The notes: a model not told the origin generated them from the sequence alone. 64,000 nucleotides of DNA from Glutamicibacter arilaitensis Re117 (GCF_000197735.1 NC_014550.1:434001-498000), one strand, 5' to 3'. Positions 8,008 through 15,894 are shown, counted from the first letter of the stretch. Numbers and translations are program-made.

Positions 8008-9009
8008 CTATAATCCTGGCGGTTGCGATGTCACAGCCTGTGACGTTTGCATCGTTTGCGCGAACTCACGTGATTGGCGCAATTCCGACTGGGCGTGCTC
8101 GTCGAGCAGCTGGCGTACATCGCCGCTGCCCGTCACGAGCCGTGCGCTCTGGTCCCGTAACAGGCCGTTTGTTCCAGAACTTGCGGCGCTGGTCACCGGC
8201 CCTGGTACAGCACCCAGGCTGCGGCCAAGAAGCCTCGCCTGCAACGCCGTATGTAACGTGCCAGAACGTGCACCGGCTTCGACCAAGACTGTCGTTTGAG
8301 ACAACGCCGCCATCAACCGTCCCCGCGCAAGGAATCGATGACGTGTGGGCGTCGCACCCGGAGGCATCTCACTGACGACAAGTCCGGTATCAGCGATTCT
8401 GCCGAGGAGTTCGCTATGCCCGGCGGGGTAGGGGCGATCCACACCACCCGCGAGCACCGCAATCGTGTCCCCACCCGATGCGAGCGCGGCCCGGTGGGCT
8501 ACACCCTCGATGCCGTACGCGCCACCGGCGACGATGACGCGTTCCTCCTGGGCAAGGTCACCGGCGATTTCAGCCACTACGTGTTCTCCATATGAGGTCG
8601 CTGCACGCGCCCCTGTGACTGTCACCAGGTCACTAGGTGGCCGAGCCAAGAACGACGCAGCACCCTGGGTCCACAGAACGAACGGCGCACTATCACCCAG
8701 ATCATCCACGCTCGCAGGCCAATCCTGATCCCCAGGGATCAGAACGCCGATACCGAGCCGGTCAACCTCTCGGAGCCGTTCGGTGACGGACTCCGCAGAA
8801 ACTCGCGAGCCATGCCGCTCCCGCCACATCGTGCCATCCACGCGGCCAAGCACAGGAACCATGCTGTCGGCCTCAAGGAGGCGAATAGTTTCAACGGCCC
8901 CCACCCGTGTGAGGAGTCGGCCAGTTGTGGAATCGTTTGGCTCCGCAATCATCGACAGCGCCATCCGTGCGGTGCGCTCGTCGGTAGCCAGATCAGCTAG
9001 GTTCGCCAC
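8008..9009 (-). CDS. DprA/Smf-like DNA-processing protein
   Basis: A 333-residue protein with the Rossmann fold of DprA, which binds single-stranded DNA and loads RecA. Recognisable blocks are IPGDQDWPASVDDLGD, VTGARAATSYGEHVVAEIA, VAGGAYGIEGVAHRAAL, AVLAGGVDRPYPAGH and the tail block ARSGTLHTALQARLLGRSLGAVPG. The frame is open to 9306, but GTG at 9009 is preceded by GAGAGGA at good spacing and leaves the usual DERTARMALS start region; ATG at 9117 is an alternative that would overlap the upstream gene. Encoded on a mobile element next to a relaxase, it may protect incoming single strands rather than serve natural competence (inference). Confidence 0.85.
   Translation of the reverse strand: MANLADLATDERTARMALSMIAEPNDSTTGRLLTRVGAVETIRLLEADSMVPVLGRVDGTMWRERHGSRVSAESVTERLREVDRLGIGVLIPGDQDWPASVDDLGDSAPFVLWTQGAASFLARPPSDLVTVTGARAATSYGEHVVAEIAGDLAQEERVIVAGGAYGIEGVAHRAALASGGDTIAVLAGGVDRPYPAGHSELLGRIADTGLVVSEMPPGATPTRHRFLARGRLMAALSQTTVLVEAGARSGTLHTALQARLLGRSLGAVPGPVTSAASSGTNGLLRDQSARLVTGSGDVRQLLDEHAQSELRQSREFAQTMQTSQAVTSQPPGL
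8916..8936 (-). repeat. 21-bp exact repeat, copy 2 (in dprA-like gene)
   Basis: Identical to 4078-4098 in the methyltransferase gene, same orientation and frame, encoding DSTTGR within EPNDSTTGRLL. In DprA relatives this stretch is part of the normal N-terminal helix, so this copy is probably the ancestral one. Confidence 0.9.
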
Positions 9010-9068
9010 GAGTTGGTCCTCTCGGTTGAAGTCACCGAGAAGGTGCGCTCGGCAGCGCACCCGACGCC

Positions 9069-9413
9069 TCAAGTCACAGACGAAAGCACCTGAGGTTCGG
9101 TGCGACGTACGCGCCATTCGTGCGCACGTACCCGAAGTAAAAGAACGACGCTGATTGGCCCCATAATGACGAATTTCGCAGTGTTCCAGTAAGATAACAA
9201 CACCAGCAGATAGAACCAGCCAGGACCGCCGTCCATGGCAAGCAGGTTGAACAAGCTCGCGAGGTACAAATACGGGAGGGCCAGCAGCATCGCGGGCAGG
9301 CCCCACTTCAAACCTCGTCGCGAACGGATCAGGTCAAGCAGGATATTCGTCGGCATGAAGCGACGCAGGAAGTAGCGGGTATGCACGCTGGCGATCCACA
9401 GTAGACGGAACAT
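9069..9413 (-). CDS. small membrane protein of mobile-element clusters (often labelled sulfate permease)
   Basis: A 114-residue protein with two hydrophobic segments (about 37-58 and 66-95) flanked by arginine-rich ends. Its N-terminus reads LLWIASVHTRYFLRRFMPTN. I recognise it as a type that recurs beside dprA-like genes in actinobacterial mobile elements and is sometimes annotated sulfate permease; nothing in the sequence supports sulfate transport. It sits 59 bp upstream of the dprA-like gene on the same strand and is probably co-transcribed with it. Function unknown. Confidence 0.75.
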   Translation of the reverse strand: MFRLLWIASVHTRYFLRRFMPTNILLDLIRSRRGLKWGLPAMLLALPYLYLASLFNLLAMDGGPGWFYLLVLLSYWNTAKFVIMGPISVVLLLRVRAHEWRVRRTEPQVLSSVT

Positions 9414-9703
9414 GAGCGCAGTCCTCTCCTTGTCACTGGCGACAAGGAATCAGAACGACTGCTCTGGCCGAGACCAAGAGCTAACTCACCACATCTTGTG
9501 GTGTTCAAGCAGGTAGAGGCCGCCACTCCCAGGGTACCGTCTTCCCATGAGCCACGAAAGTGCTACCTCGATGAAGCCTTATCGTCGCACAGCACCCACG
9601 CAGAGACGAGCATGAGTTTGCCCCTATCCACCTTGCCAGATAACCACCAGGTGAATTGTGGATAACTTCCCGGACCTCTACCGGGAGATCGTATGCTGGG
9701 TTC

Positions 9704-9880
9704 ATGTTCACTTCCGGTTCGGAGGACTACCGCACCTGCGCACAGTGCGGTGCTGATTGCAGCCCCGAACCTTTCGATGCCGGAGGGGACAGAGGTATTC
9801 GCATCGCGTTCTCTTGTCAGCAATGTGGCCTTCACAGCATCATCGACCCATTCGAGAACCGCTCGCCTTCTACGTACTGA
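9704..9880 (+). CDS. small zinc-ribbon-like protein, probably leaderless
   Basis: A 58-residue protein starting MFTSGSEDYRTCAQCGADC and containing a second pair in FSCQQCGLHS. The two CxxC knuckles about 27 residues apart suggest a small zinc ribbon. There is no Shine-Dalgarno; instead TATGCT at 9692-9697 sits as a -10 box about six bases before the ATG, so the mRNA may begin at the start codon. An in-frame upstream ATG at 9656 is less likely. The 290 bp to its left (9414-9703) hold no other gene I can support. Function unknown. Confidence 0.6.
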   Translation: MFTSGSEDYRTCAQCGADCSPEPFDAGGDRGIRIAFSCQQCGLHSIIDPFENRSPSTY

Positions 9881-10020
9881 TGCTGACCCATAAACGTAAT
9901 CTCCGCGAACTAATTAAGTCTGGGTGAATAGTTCTTCAATGCTGGACACACTCCACCTCGATGGCCTCTAGGTGAAAGCGTTTCGCATCTCTCCAACGGC
10001 AACAGAATTGGGTTACGGAT

Positions 10021-10366
10021 TCACCCTGGGACGGTGGTTCCGCTTCCACGGGCAAGGTGCATCCGTCGGTAGTCGCTCGGGGTCATGCCCACGCACTCTT
10101 GAAAAGCGTCATTGGCGCGGCTTCTACTAGCCCAACCGACCTTGCGGGCCGCAGCGTCGATGGTAAGGCCAGTTTCGCGGAGCAGGTGCGCCATCTCTTC
10201 AACCCGCAGCATCGTCAGGTACGCCAACGGAGTTTTCCCATACGTATCGGTGAACACCCGTGACAGTTGCTTCGCGGACAGATGCACCCGTGCCGCCAGT
10301 ACATCCAGCGTCCAGTTCACGGAAATGTCACTTGCGAGCGTTGCAAGTGAGGCTACCCTCGAATAG
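10021..10366 (-). pseudogene. AraC-type regulator, 3' part (HTH domain), split by IS3
   Basis: The DNA-binding half of an AraC-family regulator: WTLDVLAARVHLSAKQLSRVF, then KTPLAYLTMLRVEEMAHLLRETGLTIDAAARKVGWASRSRANDAF with the second HTH, ending SDYRRMHLARG. It has no sensor domain and its frame begins inside the IS end. The missing N-terminal half is found beyond the insertion at 15078-15724 on the same strand. Joining 15078 to 10366 restores one frame of 331 codons. The 3' fragment may still be made from a start within the IS, but the regulator as built is broken. Confidence 0.85.
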
Positions 10367-10416
10367 TGGACACCCAAGTTAGCGGGATTCGCAGTCCTGC
10401 TGGAAGGATGTTCAAT

Positions 10417-10743
10417 ATGTCAGATCAGAAGCGACAGCGTCGCTCTTATACCCCGCAATACCGGATCGAGGCCGCGAATCTCGTCATCGACACCGGCAGG
10501 TCCATCGCCGCGGTGGCGAAGGAAATCGGAGTCGGTGAACAGACCCTGGGCACCTGGGTCAAAGCTGAGAAAGACCGACGTCGCGTCGACGGGGAATCCA
10601 CGGGCCCGTTGAACGAGGACGAACGGGCTGAACTGGCACGGTTGAGGCGGGAGAACTTCGATCTGAAACAGGACAACGAGTTCCTGGGAAAAGCAGCCGC
10701 CTTCTTCGCGTCGAAGCCTCGAAACAAGAGAAATTCGAACTGA
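10417..10743 (+). CDS. IS3-family OrfA (transposase DNA-binding subunit)
   Basis: A 108-residue protein: an HTH_Tnp_1 domain (RRSYTPQYRIEAANLVIDTG, then IAAVAKEIGVGEQTLGTWV) followed by a leucine-zipper-like helix (LARLRRENFDLKQDNEFLGKAAAFF). Start ATG follows GGAAGG. Its stop overlaps the orfB ATG (TGATG). OrfB lies in the -1 frame and is open upstream past an AAAAG run at 10689-10693, a plausible programmed frameshift site for making OrfAB. Intact by itself, but its partner is split. Confidence 0.9.
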   Translation: MSDQKRQRRSYTPQYRIEAANLVIDTGRSIAAVAKEIGVGEQTLGTWVKAEKDRRRVDGESTGPLNEDERAELARLRRENFDLKQDNEFLGKAAAFFASKPRNKRNSN

Positions 10744-11408
10744 TGGACTCGGAGAAGGCCCACTATGCGATTCGCCGGATGGCCAGGCTCCTCGAGGTGA
10801 CGAAATCCGGGTACTACGCATGGAAGAAACGTCGGCAGACCGGACCATCGAAGAGAGCCAGAGCGCAACGGAGCCTTGACGGGCAAGTCGCAGAGATCCA
10901 TGCGGACTCCGACGGTGTCTACGGGGCACCGCGGGTGGCAGCGCAACTGGCTCGACAAGGCGTGAGCGCGGACGAGAAGACAGTCGCGGCATCGTTGCGC
11001 AGGCAGGGCCTTGAAGGCATCAGTCCGCGTCGGTTCCGGCCGGTGACGACACTGCCTGGAGTGGCGACTCATCACATTCCTGACCTCGTGAAACGGGTCT
11101 GGGATCGAGGCGAGTTGGATGCTGTGTGGATCAGCGATATTACGTATCTGCGCACCTGGGAGGGGTTCGTGTATTTGTGTGTGATCCGCGATGGGTGCTC
11201 ACGTCGAGTGCTTGGTTGGGCGATGGATTCCAGGCAGGATTCCGACCTCGTCGAGCGGGCGTTGAGGATGGCTCATACGCTGCGCGAAATGGTTCCAGGT
11301 GACGTCATTTTTCATGCCGACAAAGGAGCGCAGTACACGTCGGCGCAGTTGCATCAGGCGTCTATCGAGCTGGGGCTCAAGCAGTCTGTTGGGCGGACTG
11401 GAGTGTCC
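10743..11408 (+). pseudogene. IS3-family OrfB transposase, 5' part
   Basis: Codons 1-222 of the rve-type transposase: an N-terminal HTH_21 region (YGAPRVAAQLARQGVSADEKTVAASLRRQGL), first catalytic Asp in WISDITYL (residue 132), second in FHADKGAQYTS (residue 193). Reading continues normally to GRTGVS and then runs into the Tn554-type element, ending a few codons later. The catalytic Glu lies on the far side at 14836. Removing 11409-14817 restores a 302-residue protein with 35 residues between the second Asp and the Glu, exactly the DD(35)E spacing. Confidence 0.92.
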
Positions 11409-11411
11409 CTG

Positions 11412-11423
11412 TTAACCGGCTAA
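11412..11423 (+). repeat. left inverted repeat of Tn554-type element
   Basis: TTAACCGGCTAA, the exact reverse complement of 14803-14814. Confidence 0.85.
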
Positions 11424-11496
11424 TCCACGTTTTATACCCTTGAATTCCCCCGGAAACTCTTGACTTTCCAAAGGATGAGGTCGATGCTCATGTGTC

Positions 11497-12579
11497 ATGA
11501 ACACCCAGCAAGAGTTGGTTTTGTTGCCTTCACACGGAGCATGGAACCTCCATGGGTCGGCAGCAGCGAGGTTCTCCCAGGCTAATGATTACCTCGGCTA
11601 TCTGAGTGACCGCAACTACTCTCCAGCCACGACACGAGCCTACGGTTATGACCTGTTGGCGTTCTGCCGCTGGCTACACGAACAAAATCTGACTATCGAA
11701 GCAGTTGACACCAACACGCTGATCAACTATTTGAAGTTCTGCAAGCAATCATCCGTACCAGGACGTCCAGGCCCGAATGTAATGACTTTAGACGGTCAAA
11801 GAGCCGATGGATATGCACCTGCAACGGTGAATCGCCGGATGGCAGCAGTGTCCGGGCTGTTCACATTCTTGGCGATGCGGGATCCGTGTCTACCCAATCC
11901 TATGCCGAAAGGTCAGGAGTCCCGTTGGGTATCTTCCGCCCAGCGTTCCGGGCTTCTGGGGCATCTGGCTACACCAGCTGCCAGGTCGCCGCTACGTGTT
12001 CGCGAACCCCGCCGGCTACCAAGATCCTTGGAATCTGACGAAGTCATTGCCCTGTTTCAAGGTCTGCGGACGTACCGGGATCGTGCCATGGCAGGGCTAA
12101 TGCTCTATTGCGGGCTACGTGCTGGCGAGGTACTTGCCTTGCGGATACGCGATGTGGACATCGGTGGGCGGTGGCTACTGGTGCTGGGCAAAGGATCCAG
12201 GGAACGACGAGTTCCATTAGACGTGGACGTCGCCGGAGTCATCCAAACTTACCTGCTCGCTGAACGCCCGGAATCGGATGAGCAACGGCTATTTCTCGTT
12301 GCCAAAGGAGCCAACCGCGGCCTGCCCTTGACAGCAGCTGGCCTGCGTACGATCTTCCGGTACCACCGCGAAATTTCAGGGGTTCCTGACGGCCACCCAC
12401 ATGCATTGCGCCATACCTTCGGCAGTGCCTTAGCAGCTTCAGGGGTGGACCTGTCCATCATGAGAGAGCTCCTGGGGCATGCCCACGTGAACACGACCGC
12501 CCGCTACATCCACCTTGTTCCTGCCCACGTGAAATCAGAATACGATGCCGCGATCAACCGCCAAAAACAATCACATTGA
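11497..12579 (+). CDS. tnpA: Tn554-type tyrosine recombinase TnpA
   Basis: A 360-residue tyrosine recombinase, matching the length known for Tn554 TnpA. The N-terminal SAM-like core-binding domain covers roughly residues 30-135. The catalytic domain shows Arg in YCGLRAGEVLALR, HALRHTFGSAL (H-x-x-R), LLGHAHVNTTARYIHL (second His, then nucleophilic Tyr). It acts with TnpB to excise and integrate the element by strand exchange. Its 3' end overlaps tnpB by 35 bases. Confidence 0.92.
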   Translation: MNTQQELVLLPSHGAWNLHGSAAARFSQANDYLGYLSDRNYSPATTRAYGYDLLAFCRWLHEQNLTIEAVDTNTLINYLKFCKQSSVPGRPGPNVMTLDGQRADGYAPATVNRRMAAVSGLFTFLAMRDPCLPNPMPKGQESRWVSSAQRSGLLGHLATPAARSPLRVREPRRLPRSLESDEVIALFQGLRTYRDRAMAGLMLYCGLRAGEVLALRIRDVDIGGRWLLVLGKGSRERRVPLDVDVAGVIQTYLLAERPESDEQRLFLVAKGANRGLPLTAAGLRTIFRYHREISGVPDGHPHALRHTFGSALAASGVDLSIMRELLGHAHVNTTARYIHLVPAHVKSEYDAAINRQKQSH

Positions 12580-14464
12580 ACCGCCTCTGGATCTCGTTGG
12601 CGCTTACCGCACCTACTTATCCTCCACTCACCGCGGGTCGGAACCGTATTTTTCAGCAGCAAGAACGTTCATGCTCCGATATTCAGACCCGGCGAAGTGG
12701 AGCCAAGAGCCGCTGGAGCGGCGGCTGGAGGAGAACAGCAGCACTAGAGCTTTCATCCTTTATCTGATGGTCACCAAAAGGATCCGCGGGGACTTCCCGT
12801 ATCTGCTTGAGCGGAAATTAGCCAACATCTTCGTTGAGGTCCAGGGAACTGATTACGAAGATGATCTCAGATTTTTCTCTGCTCAAGCCCGCAAGGTGGG
12901 GTTCAGCGAACGCGTCAGTGCGGCGATGACGACCAGCGTCATCGCTAAGATCCTGCTGCGGACTCAACAGCCACTTACACAGATCACGAGTGCTGATTTA
13001 GAGGAATTTGAAACTTGTTGCCGAGCCCGAGAAGCCCAGACCGGCATGTCAGCCCGTCCATTACTCGTGCTGAGTTCTTCAACCCGCCAGGTCTTGTTCC
13101 ATGCACACCTGCTTGCCAATCCACCTCTGAGCAGGACCCAGCGGGTACCGCTCAAGGATAGGGTCGGCGCAGTGAACGGTCCCTTTGCACAGTTTCTTCT
13201 GCGGTATTTGGAACGTAAGGAAGTGACCTGCACTAGGAAAACGGTCAGTAGCCTGGCAACACGATTAGCGCATTTCGGGCAGTTCGTCACCGAAGCAGAT
13301 CCATCATTAGCTTCACCGGCTGAGCTAACTCGTCGTTCTCATATTGAACCGTATCTGGTGTCTTTGCCTCGAAGCCCCAATACGAAGAGCTCCGGCACGC
13401 TTTCCGTAGCGGAACAATCACGACGGGTCAGGGCTGCCGGTAACTTCTTACGTGAAATTACCGAGTGGGGATGGCCCGAAGCTCCTCCACGGCAGTTGTT
13501 CTTCCGTTCTGATGTTCCTAGGCTTCCTCGGCCACTGCCACGTCATTTGCCCCCGGATGCCGACCGGCTCCTAGCCCAAGAGCTCCTGGCCTCGGACTAT
13601 CGTCAGGCTGCCGATGCGCTGCTGCTTCAACGAGCGTGCGGGTTGCGCATTGGCGAGTTGCTGGACTTGGAACTGGACTGTGTTCATGAGATTCCCGAGG
13701 CAGGGACTTGGCTGAAGATTCCGCTGGGAAAGATGAAGACCGAGCGTATGGTTCCGCTGGACCCGGACACCCTGGCTTTGGTTGATCGCATCATCGCAGA
13801 ACGTTCGCCGGGCCAGCCGTTGGCTCATCCACGCACGGGGAAGCCCGCCCAGTTCCTTTTCACTCATCACGGACGCCGGTTGGGAGAAAGCGCTGTTCGG
13901 CTCGAACTAAACCGAGCTGCGCAAGCCGCCGGCCTGGGAAAGATCACTCCTCACCAGCTTCGTCATACTTATGCGACTGCGTTGATCAATGCCGGGGTCA
14001 CCCTCCAGTCCTTGATGGCTCTCTTGGGCCATGTCTCAGCGGAGATGAGTTTGCGCTATGCATCCTTATTCGATTCAACTGTCCGCACCGAATACGAGCG
14101 TGCTTTGGACTTGGCGAAGTCACGCATCGGATTACCTGACCTGAAAGAACACCGTTCGCTGCTTCCGTTGAGTGATGTTTCTGTTGGCTCTTGGCACGAT
14201 ACCGCGACAATTAAGTCACGGCTTGCTGGCGGGCATTGCCTGAGGTCCCCAGCCCAGCAGGCGTGCCAGTATGCGAATATATGCGAGCACTGTCCGAGCT
14301 TCCGCACTGAGGATTCGAATCTTCCAGTGCTCGAAGCACAACGTAAGGACGCTCTGATCTTGGCGCAGGACGCAAAACGCCGAGGCTGGGACAGCGAGGT
14401 GCAACGGCATGAAGCATTGGTGACTCAATTGGATCTGCTCATCGAGAGGACACGCACGGCGTGA
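12545..14464 (+). CDS. tnpB: Tn554-type tyrosine recombinase TnpB
   Basis: A 639-residue tyrosine recombinase, close to the 630 of Tn554 TnpB. A long N-terminal region precedes a catalytic domain with Arg in RACGLRIGELLDLEL, HQLRHTYATAL, and LLGHVSAEMSLRYASLF containing the final His and Tyr. A C-terminal cysteine-rich segment (ACQYANICEHCPSF) resembles a metal-binding tail typical of this subfamily. It overlaps tnpA at the start and tnpC at the stop (GTGA), consistent with coupled translation. Confidence 0.92.
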   Translation: MPRSTAKNNHIEPPLDLVGAYRTYLSSTHRGSEPYFSAARTFMLRYSDPAKWSQEPLERRLEENSSTRAFILYLMVTKRIRGDFPYLLERKLANIFVEVQGTDYEDDLRFFSAQARKVGFSERVSAAMTTSVIAKILLRTQQPLTQITSADLEEFETCCRAREAQTGMSARPLLVLSSSTRQVLFHAHLLANPPLSRTQRVPLKDRVGAVNGPFAQFLLRYLERKEVTCTRKTVSSLATRLAHFGQFVTEADPSLASPAELTRRSHIEPYLVSLPRSPNTKSSGTLSVAEQSRRVRAAGNFLREITEWGWPEAPPRQLFFRSDVPRLPRPLPRHLPPDADRLLAQELLASDYRQAADALLLQRACGLRIGELLDLELDCVHEIPEAGTWLKIPLGKMKTERMVPLDPDTLALVDRIIAERSPGQPLAHPRTGKPAQFLFTHHGRRLGESAVRLELNRAAQAAGLGKITPHQLRHTYATALINAGVTLQSLMALLGHVSAEMSLRYASLFDSTVRTEYERALDLAKSRIGLPDLKEHRSLLPLSDVSVGSWHDTATIKSRLAGGHCLRSPAQQACQYANICEHCPSFRTEDSNLPVLEAQRKDALILAQDAKRRGWDSEVQRHEALVTQLDLLIERTRTA

Positions 14465-14769
14465 AGCGAAGCGAGTCTCAACGAGTTGTTGATAAGGCCC
14501 TGCTGACATTGCGAATGCAGGGACGTACGGTGACGTTTCGGGCGGTAGCTGAACTCGCTGGGCTTTCCCGTTCCACGCTCTATCGTTCTGCTGGGCTTCG
14601 TGAGCTGATCCAGGCGTGCCGAGAGGGATCCGCGCGGCTAGGTGGCCGTGCGATTTTGCTTGGATCTCCTGCTCGGGTTGACGTGTTCGGTTCGGGTTCT
14701 TGGAATCAGGGGAAGCCGCTCCTGCAGAGTGATGACCGGGCGTGCAACAGGGAGTGCAGAGAAAAATAG
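14461..14769 (+). CDS. tnpC: Tn554-type TnpC-like small protein
   Basis: A 102-residue protein starting with GTG that overlaps the tnpB stop. The N-terminal half (QRVVDKALLTLRMQGRTVTFRAVAELAGLSRSTLYRS) has an HTH typical of TnpC/DUF6262, which in Tn554 affects efficiency and orientation of insertion. The C-terminal half (from about residue 58) is glycine/serine-rich and lacks the coiled coil expected in full-length relatives, and the protein is shorter than Tn554 TnpC (about 125). It may be truncated or frameshifted at its 3' end. Confidence 0.75.
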   Translation: MKRSESQRVVDKALLTLRMQGRTVTFRAVAELAGLSRSTLYRSAGLRELIQACREGSARLGGRAILLGSPARVDVFGSGSWNQGKPLLQSDDRACNRECREK

Positions 14770-14802
14770 AATTAGCCGGATAAGGCGTAGCCTAGCTATT
14801 TT

Positions 14803-14814
14803 TTAGCCGGTTAA
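14803..14814 (+). repeat. right inverted repeat of Tn554-type element
   Basis: TTAGCCGGTTAA, reverse complement of the left end at 11412-11423. A related subterminal copy, TTAGCCGG, occurs at 14772-14779. Confidence 0.85.
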
Positions 14815-14817
14815 TGT

Positions 14818-15060
14818 TGGGATAACGCGATGTCGGAGTCGTTCTGGTCGTCATTGAAGACTGAGTTCTTCGAGCGGCGAGTCTGGCAGACTCGGGCTGA
14901 GGTGATGCGGGAAGTCGCTCGGTGGATCGAGGTGGTCTATAACCGGCGGAGGTTGCACTCGGCGTTGGGGATGGTTCCGCCGGTGGAGTTTGAGGAGAAG
15001 TTCCGGGCTGGCCAGAGTGCTGGTCCGGTTCAGGAGGAAGCGTCTACGCAGGCTGCGTGA
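14818..15060 (+). pseudogene. IS3-family OrfB transposase, 3' part
   Basis: The final 80 codons of the transposase, beginning W D N A M S E S F W S S L K T E F, with the catalytic Glu at 14836, then the C-terminal block VVYNRRRLHSALGMVPPVEFE typical of IS3 OrfB. It is separated from its 5' part by the Tn554-type element. Internal ATG at 14830 could start a fragment lacking both catalytic aspartates. Confidence 0.92.
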
Positions 15061-15077
15061 CGTGGTTCACGTGTCCA

Positions 15078-15724
15078 CGACTTGCGGGGAAGCTCACAAG
15101 CGTTTGGCGGGCTTCGTTCCTGGCGGGAGCGAATCGTCGGTACCGTGGCAGGGTCGGACGGGAGTGCGCCCGCTGGGTGCGGGACTGACGCATCGGCGAG
15201 ACACTCACGAACGGGGTCACCACATCAGCAATCGAGAACCAAAGTGCCTGCATTCGATGAAAATGAGCACCGAACCCGCCATCGATGCTGCGAGCGACGA
15301 GTTCATCTAACCACGGCATCAAGATTCCGGTGCGGTCCTCGCCGAGCCGGAGTACCTGAGCAGGATCGCTGTAGATGGCCTCAGTGAACCGCTGCGCATC
15401 CAAACGATCATGAAGTAGCCACGCGTGCTGCCAAAACACCTGATCGATCGCATAATCAGTGTCGAGATAGATCGTCGTCGTAGTGATGTGCCCTTCTGGT
15501 TCACTCACGCACAGGACGTTCGCGTTCAGCACCACAACATCACCGACCGTGACGATTCGCTGCCCAAACTCGCTCAACAGCAACGCACTGCCATCCCGCA
15601 CAACGACCACCTTCACACAGTCGTACGCAACTGGCCCCACCGGGCGATATAACGTCTGGGTGCGCGCCAGAATCGCGTTAAGTTGTTTCTGATTTGATGT
15701 ATAAATTACCGGCTCGCTCATCAT
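15078..15724 (-). pseudogene. AraC-type regulator, 5' part (sensor domain), split by IS3
   Basis: The N-terminal AraC_binding half of the regulator whose HTH half lies at 10021-10366. It starts MMSEPVIYTSNQKQLNAIL, has a cupin-like core (SALLLSEFGQRIVTVGDVVVLN) and continues to the linker RYRRFAPARNEARQTLVSFP, where the IS begins. The reading frame then runs a few codons into IS sequence before stopping. The combined length of 330 residues is normal for the family. Whether the truncated sensor protein is stable is unknown; it cannot bind DNA as an AraC protein. Confidence 0.85.
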
Positions 15725-15869
15725 GCAGATCTGCGGTCTGGGTAGCCCAGGAGGTGGGTAGAGAAGTTCTGGTCCCGAACGCTAAAATCTTTGACGACAT
15801 GGTTGCTGCAGAAGAGTGATTCTTCTGAGTAAATTTCGTTCCTTTGCCGCGCCAAGTGTGAGGCTTGGT

Positions 15870-15894
15870 TGACTAACAACAAGTTGTCTAGTCA
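15870..15894 (-). terminator. candidate terminator hairpin at the end of the ABC operon
   Basis: TGACTA/TAGTCA arms with an inner ACAAC/GTTGT stem and one bulged base overlap the stop codon of the ABC permease gene. There is no T-run on the minus strand, so it is a weak terminator or an mRNA-stabilising 3' hairpin. Confidence 0.4.

Larger units (their letters stand above)
11409..14817 (+). mobile_element. minimal Tn554-family transposon (tnpA-tnpB-tnpC, no cargo)
   Basis: A 3.4-kb insertion inside IS3 orfB carrying only the three Tn554-type genes in the canonical order and sizes. Boundaries are deduced from the orfB frame, which resumes as TGG GAT AAC (W D N) at 14818. Inverted 12-base ends, TTAACCGGCTAA and its complement, lie 3 bases inside each boundary. 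No target duplication is needed to restore the frame, as expected for tyrosine-recombinase transposition. Confidence 0.88.
10367..15077 (+). mobile_element. IS3-family insertion sequence, itself interrupted by a Tn554-type element
   Basis: The IS spans the two halves of the broken AraC gene. The ends are inverted: GTGGACAC at 10366-10373 and GTGTCCAC at 15071-15078, giving TG...CA termini. It carries orfA and a split orfB. Without the nested 3.4-kb element the IS would be about 1.3 kb, normal for the family. No 3- or 4-bp target duplication is obvious: the flanks are TAG on the left and CGA on the right. Confidence 0.85.

Noticed and set aside
9069..9413. Sulfate permease
   Set aside because: A 114-residue protein with two hydrophobic segments has no SulP or CysT feature; the name used for relatives is not supported.
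11497..14769. The tyrosine recombinases as the integrase of the island
   Set aside because: Their order, sizes, the TnpC-like partner and their position inside IS3 orfB identify an independent Tn554-type transposon.
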